Source of the DNA: Siphonodentalium dalli
Taxonomy: Eukaryota > Mollusca > Scaphopoda > Gadilida > Siphonodentaliidae
DNA: 64,000 nt
Assembly: GCA_032622095.1 (NCBI GenBank)
Contig: CP136065.1
Coordinates: forward strand, 215,306,151-215,370,150
Direction: 5' to 3'
Under the pieces are notes generated by a model that ran no database searches, was not told the origin of the DNA, and saw only the letters and a program-made list of their open reading frames with translations. The position numbers were made by a program, and so were the translations under genes. Below, piece by piece: positions 59,283 through 64,000 of the stretch; positions within the stretch are counted from its first letter, which is position 1; the number at the start of each line of letters is the position of its first letter.

Positions 59283-60300
59283 ATGTTCAATCATCGGTAT
59301 CTGGGTTTCTCTTCCTGTCGTCTGCTTGGGTTGGGATCTTCTTCCGTCTTCATAGGTTGGATGTATCTGCTTGTCTTCTACTCGGTTGAGCTCCGGTTGA
59401 GTTTATCTTCCTGTCGTCTCATGTTCTTCTTCCGCCGGCGCATCAGTGAGATGTTGTTAGGATCACAAGATCATCGTGTTTACCTTGTATCTTCATCCAT
59501 CCTTCTAGCTGCTTTTCTCTGGCGTCCGAGAATTCGTTGTTACTATCGGGTAGCTGGTTAGAACTGTCTTCTCATGTCGGATTGCTTCTTCCTAAAATAC
59601 CCAGTGTCTGCTAATGACGGCCATGTGTATTTTCACGGCGCGTCGGTTCATCGTACTTAGGGTAATTGAGTTATCGTCATCTCCCCATGGGTCCTATTAA
59701 CTCTCCTGGTTTCAGTAGCTTTCTAGGCGATACATCTGGTCTTGCTAATCCTCAAGACCGTGTTCTGTTTACTCCACAAATCATTTCCCTATGTTATTGC
59801 ATGGACGCTCGCTAATTCGATTTGGTGCTCAGTACTTTTGTGATCTAGATGTGGTCAACAGCGACGCTGATATGTGTGGTAATCGAGCGCCCCTCTGACA
59901 GAGATTTCCTATCTTCTTCCCGGGTTGAAAGTTATGTCCCTGTGGTTGTCTTGGCACATTACTCCTTCACTTTTTCGATTTAAAGTTGATCTTGAAATCG
60001 CAAGTCCAATTCGTCGCTGCGCAGCAGGTCGATGATTCGTCGAAGTGTTTCGCAACAGCGGCATCGGCGATGGATAGCTGGTTCGATGTCGGTCGTCTCC
60101 GTGTAGATCGGGTCGTCTGGGCGTCTCTCAGACAACTCCGACCCACTGGCTGTGACTCTTTCGGTGTAAAACTATGATTGAAATTTCATGGCGTCGTCAT
60201 TTTCGTCATCATCGGACGTCGAGGTATTTTCGTCCTCAATGTCCGAGTATGGGGTAGGTTCTGACAACTGGTCGACCCTTGTTCCACCGCCATGGTCAGC
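59283..60300 (-). pseudogene. Coding-like remnants downstream of Gypsy pol
   Basis: On the - strand, pieces read as protein in several frames: an acidic segment (PYSDIEDENTSTSDDDENDD, about 60250-60190), then RRPDDPIYTETTDIEPAIHR and CRCCETLRRIIDLLRSDELD (about 60110-59990), and NEFSDAREKQLEGWMKIQGK (about 59545-59490). There is no start-to-stop frame. They could be an old gag or third ORF of this or a neighbouring LTR element. Unknown. Confidence 0.35.
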
Positions 60301-60762
60301 CTGTAATACTCAAACGGATATTTGTGTGAGGTTTGAGAACAAATGACACAGTCAGAATACACAATGGTTAATTTTCCAATTTATCGGTATCGCTTGAGGG
60401 TCGTCAGATCGGCCCAATACGAAAATGGAATTTACAACTAATTATATAGATGGATTTGTTGACGAACAGTTTAAACACCAGATAAGTCGGGGTGATTGAT
60501 TTCAATTATCAAAACGTATGACTGAATGTCGGGATTTATAGTCCCTATTCAACGCTTGCTATAATCATTCTGATGATTATACAACTATAATACCCTGGAC
60601 ATCGTTATGCAACAATTAATATTTGAAATATATGAAATGCATAAATGTCTATATACATGCAAATGATTCTGATATCCGCGCAACAATAATTACGAAGGAA
60701 ATTCGGAATACATTAATATACGATACATAATTAATACTAATCCAAATCCGCCACAGATGTGG

Positions 60763-61053
60763 TCAGCCTCTGACGGCTATAATTGGATATACATGTAGGC
60801 GTTCCTGAGTGTTGTCCCGGAATAGCGCAGACGGCTTTGGTGCATCCGTCTCCATTGCTTCGTCGATGGGTTCTTTGAACACGGCATTCAGGATATCCTC
60901 AGGTCGCTGGTCTAACTGCTTATTATACATAATGGCTAACCTTGGTAAATGTCGTTTAACAAATTTCCACCGGAATCGGTGGGTCAAGATAATGAAAATT
61001 ACTACTGTAACTACGTTACTAGGGCAAAATACTACCATGGCCATCTCTACCAT
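60763..61053 (-). CDS. Small transmembrane ORF (96 aa) in env position of the Gypsy element
   Basis: A stop directly precedes the start codon. Residues 5-23 (AMVVFCPSNVVTVVIFII) form a likely membrane span followed by basic HRFRWKFVKRH and a polar tail. It lies 345 bases downstream of pol on the same strand, where env or a third ORF would be, but there is no ectodomain. It may be the end of a mostly lost envelope-like ORF or a separate small gene. Confidence 0.4.
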   Translation of the reverse strand: MVEMAMVVFCPSNVVTVVIFIILTHRFRWKFVKRHLPRLAIMYNKQLDQRPEDILNAVFKEPIDEAMETDAPKPSALFRDNTQERLHVYPIIAVRG

Positions 61054-61397
61054 TCATTGGGGTAATACTTTTTCGTTCACTAAGTCAGTCGTGAGCATAT
61101 TTTCGATCGTGTTTATTTGAGCGGGGTGCGCTCAAACGTAGTAACCCTAAGGGTGGCGGCGTGCACGTTATCTCTCGGTGCGCGATTGCAAAGTTCAAAG
61201 CTTTATTTATTAAATCGTCATGCGCACGTGCCGGGTTTCATGGGGCGCGCGACCTGTCATTGATCCGAACATGACTATTTATTCGCGATTCGGTCTGGGG
61301 CGTTGGGCTAACTATTTTCAACATTTACGAAGCCAGGTTAGGTTTGCCAATAAGCCAGTTAAGGGTAGGGTCGCATTCTTCTGTAATGGACCCCAGG
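61054..61397 (-). other. Region after pol with poly(A) signals and a hairpin; possible part of 3' LTR
   Basis: On the - strand AATAAATAAA (near 61216) is followed by GC-rich sequence and a hairpin with stem TTTGAGCG/CGCTCAAA (61116-61136), then another AATAAA. This is typical of an LTR R-U5 region, but TG...CA ends and a polypurine tract could not be set, and the 5' LTR is off the window. Confidence 0.3.
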
Positions 61398-64000
61398 TCA
61401 CTGTTTCGAGCACTCTATTATTATTGCTGATAGCACGGCTTTAAACAACGGTTTATCTATTAAGTTGCTGCTCGCTCCATTCATGAGCTGCTTACACTTG
61501 CGAGGGGCCGGTACGGGCCTACATTCACGAGGGTTTTGTTCAATGGCGGCCACTTCCATTAACTCATCCTCTGAGCTGTCATCACTCGTAACCATCTTTG
61601 TTACTTTGCGCCCGTGTCGACGAGGCGCTGGAGCGCGTCGTGCCTTGGCACTCGGGTCTGGTCTCTCGTCCATGGACGAGTCAGGGTTTTGTAGCGGCTC
61701 TGAGCGCGCGAGTCGCGTCTTTCTACGCTGTAAGCGCATCTTAAGCTCGCTTAAAGGGACATCTTCGTCATCGGAGTCCGAACATTGTCTCCGATATCGA
61801 GCGATTACATCATCTGGTAATGGTTCTGTTTCATCGCCAGAAGACCCACCCACAATGTTAGGGGCAGGAACGTCGCTATCTTCGTCTTCGGGGGGAACAA
61901 CATACGTTTGAGCACGCTTGTTGTTGTCAGTTTTGGGGATTTCCCATTCAAGGTTGGCTTTTCGCATGTGTTCAGCGTGGGATTGTGTGACTTTCCCAGT
62001 TAATTGGTTCCTTAACTCGAAAGTAACGGGCGTTATTTGCTTGGTTATGCGGAAGTAGGGTTTCCATTTGCTTTCAAGTTTGCTTTTTCGTAAATGATTC
62101 TTCACATAGACGGCCTCGCCAATCTCGAATTTGGTGTCTGTGGCCTTTTTGTTAAATTTCGCTGCTTGTTGGCGTTTCGCCTGTTTCACGTGTTTGTGTA
62201 CCATCATAAAGGATTTGTGCTGTTGTTGCAGAGCTATCTGATGGTAATCTTCTCCCGCGTATTTACGCCTGGGTTTTAGGAGATTGTCTATTGGGAACAC
62301 GACGTCTCGGTTGTATAACAAGAAAAAGGGGGATAATTTAGAAGTTTCATTTTTGTTAAATCGAATCGCAGCTAGTGCTTGATTTAAATGGACGTCCCAC
62401 GTGTTTATTTGGTCTGCCACTTTCTTTGAGACAATGTCTTTAAAAGTCCTGTGAAATCTCTCCACTCTACTGTTGCTCTGGGGGTGATAATAAGACGTAG
62501 TCACGTGGTGAATGTTCAAAGCCTTCAGAGTGTCCCTGACCTTGTAATTAATGTTCTCACTTCCGTTATCGGTTATTATTTCTAGAGGGCATCCATGTCG
62601 CGGGAATATCTCGTCGATCAAGAGATGAACAACGTTATCGGCTGACTTGTCCTTGACCGGAAACGCTTCTGCCCACCCGCTATATAAGTCTATGAAGCTG
62701 ATAATGTAGCGGTTACCCGATAGCGACGTGGGGTAGGGCCCTGATAGGTCCAACCCAATTTTGGCAAAAGGGTAGGGGGGCGTGTCCGTTATTTGCATTT
62801 TAGGGGATTGTTTTTGCAGAGACCTGACTTGGCAGGTCACGCACTTTCCAACGTAACAGTTTAGTTCCTTGTACAGTCTGGGCCAAAAATATTTCGACCT
62901 AATCGCATCATGCGTTTTGTCTACTCCCACGTGGCCGTTATCATCGTGGTATTGTTGGATTATGTTGGTTTGAAGATGTGCGGGCACCCAAAGGCGTGGG
63001 GTCGGTTCTGCGTCAGCACTCGAGAGGTAATAGAGTACCCCGTCAATCATCAAGTGTTTGTCATTCCGGGTGTCCTCGCCTTTGTCGAGGGCCTCCAGAA
63101 CTGACGCAATTTCCGGGTCTTTCTTTTGTTCCTCAAGCATGTTGAAGCCTGGCTTGTTGAACAGTAGATTAGTAGGTTGGTAAGCCTGACCAATTTGAGT
63201 TTTATTCGGCAGTTCCTTTGGGGTTACCTCGCAGCTTGCGAAGTCTTTGGGTTTAAATCGAGACGAATTCAAGGCGGCGATTTCCGCTCGGGTCTCGGCG
63301 ACAGTAAGGTTATTGTCGTTGATATCTACCTCTACTTCTGCCTTCTCTTGTTCCGTATAAGCATTAGGTGGCGTTCGACTGAGCAGGTCTGCGCAGTGAT
63401 TATCTGGGCCAGCTATGTACTCAATGTTACAGTTATATCCAGTTATGCCCAAAGCCCACTGTTGAATTTTCTTGTTCTGCATGGGGGATTCCAAGAGATA
63501 CTTCAATGGTTTATGATCTGTTTTTATCGTGAAAGTGGCGTTATGAAGGTAATGGTCCAACCTTTGTAATGCGAAGTGAATTGCATATGCCTCTTTCTCC
63601 ACAGTTGGCCATCGGGTTTGAGTATCACTAAGTTTGTGTGAGAGATAATAAATTGGTTCTTCAACGCCATCTGAGCCCAACTGGGTCAGACAGGCACCGA
63701 TGCAAAGGTCGCTTGCATCAGTATACAATGTATAGGGCGTGGCCGTATTTGGGTAGGCCAGGAGAGGCACTGCCGTGAGATTTTCTTTTAGTTTGTCAAA
63801 CGAAATTTGGCAAGCTTGGTCCCATTTGAATTTGGCATATTTTTTTGTAAGCTGTACCAAAGGTTCAGCGATTTGCGAAAATGAGGGGACAAATCTGCGG
63901 TAGTAGTTGCTCATGCCAATGAAGGAACGTACTTCTTTTACTGATGTTGGGGGCACAAGCGACCGGATGGCCTTGACCTTGTCGGGGTCAGGTCGGACGC
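61398..64000 (-). CDS. Ty3/Gypsy pol, C-terminal part: RT end, RNase H, integrase, long tail
   Basis: The frame is open across the right edge, so the start is off the window. Counting from the valine codon at 63956, the RT thumb is at 1-40 (IGMSNYYRRFVPSFS). RNase H follows with D80 (LYTDASD), E120/121, D147 (TDHKPL) and D190 (DLLSR region). The integrase has the zinc motif H337/H342-C372/C375 and the core D403 (GLDLSGP), D463 (ITDNGSEN) and E499 (SRVERFHR) with D-35-E spacing. A long tail of about 170 residues follows, acidic then basic and proline-rich. All catalytic residues seen are intact and there is no stop, so the copy is young or under recent selection. RNase H removes the RNA template; integrase inserts the cDNA. 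Confidence 0.95.
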   Translation of the reverse strand, partial: VRPDPDKVKAIRSLVPPTSVKEVRSFIGMSNYYRRFVPSFSQIAEPLVQLTKKYAKFKWDQACQISFDKLKENLTAVPLLAYPNTATPYTLYTDASDLCIGACLTQLGSDGVEEPIYYLSHKLSDTQTRWPTVEKEAYAIHFALQRLDHYLHNATFTIKTDHKPLKYLLESPMQNKKIQQWALGITGYNCNIEYIAGPDNHCADLLSRTPPNAYTEQEKAEVEVDINDNNLTVAETRAEIAALNSSRFKPKDFASCEVTPKELPNKTQIGQAYQPTNLLFNKPGFNMLEEQKKDPEIASVLEALDKGEDTRNDKHLMIDGVLYYLSSADAEPTPRLWVPAHLQTNIIQQYHDDNGHVGVDKTHDAIRSKYFWPRLYKELNCYVGKCVTCQVRSLQKQSPKMQITDTPPYPFAKIGLDLSGPYPTSLSGNRYIISFIDLYSGWAEAFPVKDKSADNVVHLLIDEIFPRHGCPLEIITDNGSENINYKVRDTLKALNIHHVTTSYYHPQSNSRVERFHRTFKDIVSKKVADQINTWDVHLNQALAAIRFNKNETSKLSPFFLLYNRDVVFPIDNLLKPRRKYAGEDYHQIALQQQHKSFMMVHKHVKQAKRQQAAKFNKKATDTKFEIGEAVYVKNHLRKSKLESKWKPYFRITKQITPVTFELRNQLTGKVTQSHAEHMRKANLEWEIPKTDNNKRAQTYVVPPEDEDSDVPAPNIVGGSSGDETEPLPDDVIARYRRQCSDSDDEDVPLSELKMRLQRRKTRLARSEPLQNPDSSMDERPDPSAKARRAPAPRRHGRKVTKMVTSDDSSEDELMEVAAIEQNPRECRPVPAPRKCKQLMNGASSNLIDKPLFKAVLSAIIIECSKQ

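Overview
This window looks like gene-poor, repeat-rich nuclear DNA of an invertebrate animal. A bivalve or other lophotrochozoan is the best guess, based on a fucolectin-like + EGF-like + membrane-receptor gene with phase-1 introns, several families of decayed non-LTR retrotransposons, a Ty3/Gypsy element, and many minisatellites and hairpin transposons. The species cannot be fixed from the sequence alone.

The one host gene that can be assembled runs on the + strand from 14670 to at least 42000. Seven exons (14670-14751, 28281-28493, 35191-35430, 37615-38304, 39369-39492, 40086-40144, 41963-42000) join without a stop and with matching intron phases. They encode 482 codons: signal peptide, F5/8-like fucolectin domain (two exons), EGF-like cysteine-rich exon, transmembrane exon, and the start of a cytoplasmic tail. 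The 3' end of the gene was not found. Its introns hold most of the repeats between 15 and 42 kb, including a 55-bp minisatellite (40147-41765) that begins at the splice donor of exon 6.

The most unusual locus is 9651-10835 (- strand): four or five short, tightly packed or overlapping reading frames. The largest is an intronless Bcl-2-family protein with clear BH1 and BH2 motifs; another is a small lysine-rich protein broken by a frameshift. This compactness suggests an endogenised fragment of a mid-sized DNA virus (adintovirus/Maverick-like is one possibility), but no capsid, polymerase or integrase gene is visible. A 333-bp inverted repeat (10959-11291) lies just upstream of the Bcl-2 gene.

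Layout. 1-3381: decayed LINE (family A) with an SGNH-esterase-like ORF and reverse transcriptase, split by a 367-bp TTAA-flanked double-hairpin element. 4640-7415: decayed LINE (family B) with endonuclease. 9478-11397: virus-like cluster and palindrome. 14670-42000: receptor gene with its introns, containing two 3' fragments of a third LINE (family C; 15776-15990 and 34403-35030, - strand), an unknown decayed coding tract (16420-17100, -), inverted-repeat elements, palindromic motif fields and a degenerate satellite. 42268-45335: minisatellites. 45702-49695: second family-B LINE with an internal insertion and a duplicated RT palm. 49959-50497: two related hairpin elements. 50885-51060: RT fragment of a fourth LINE. 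51345-55812: microsatellite and minisatellites. 57025-58411: third, 5'-truncated family-B LINE. 58416-59038: inverted-repeat element. 59283-64000: Ty3/Gypsy element on the - strand (RNase H, integrase and long tail intact; gag, protease and most of RT lie beyond the right edge), followed downstream by a small transmembrane ORF and decayed coding-like sequence. No tRNA, rRNA or CRISPR was recognised.
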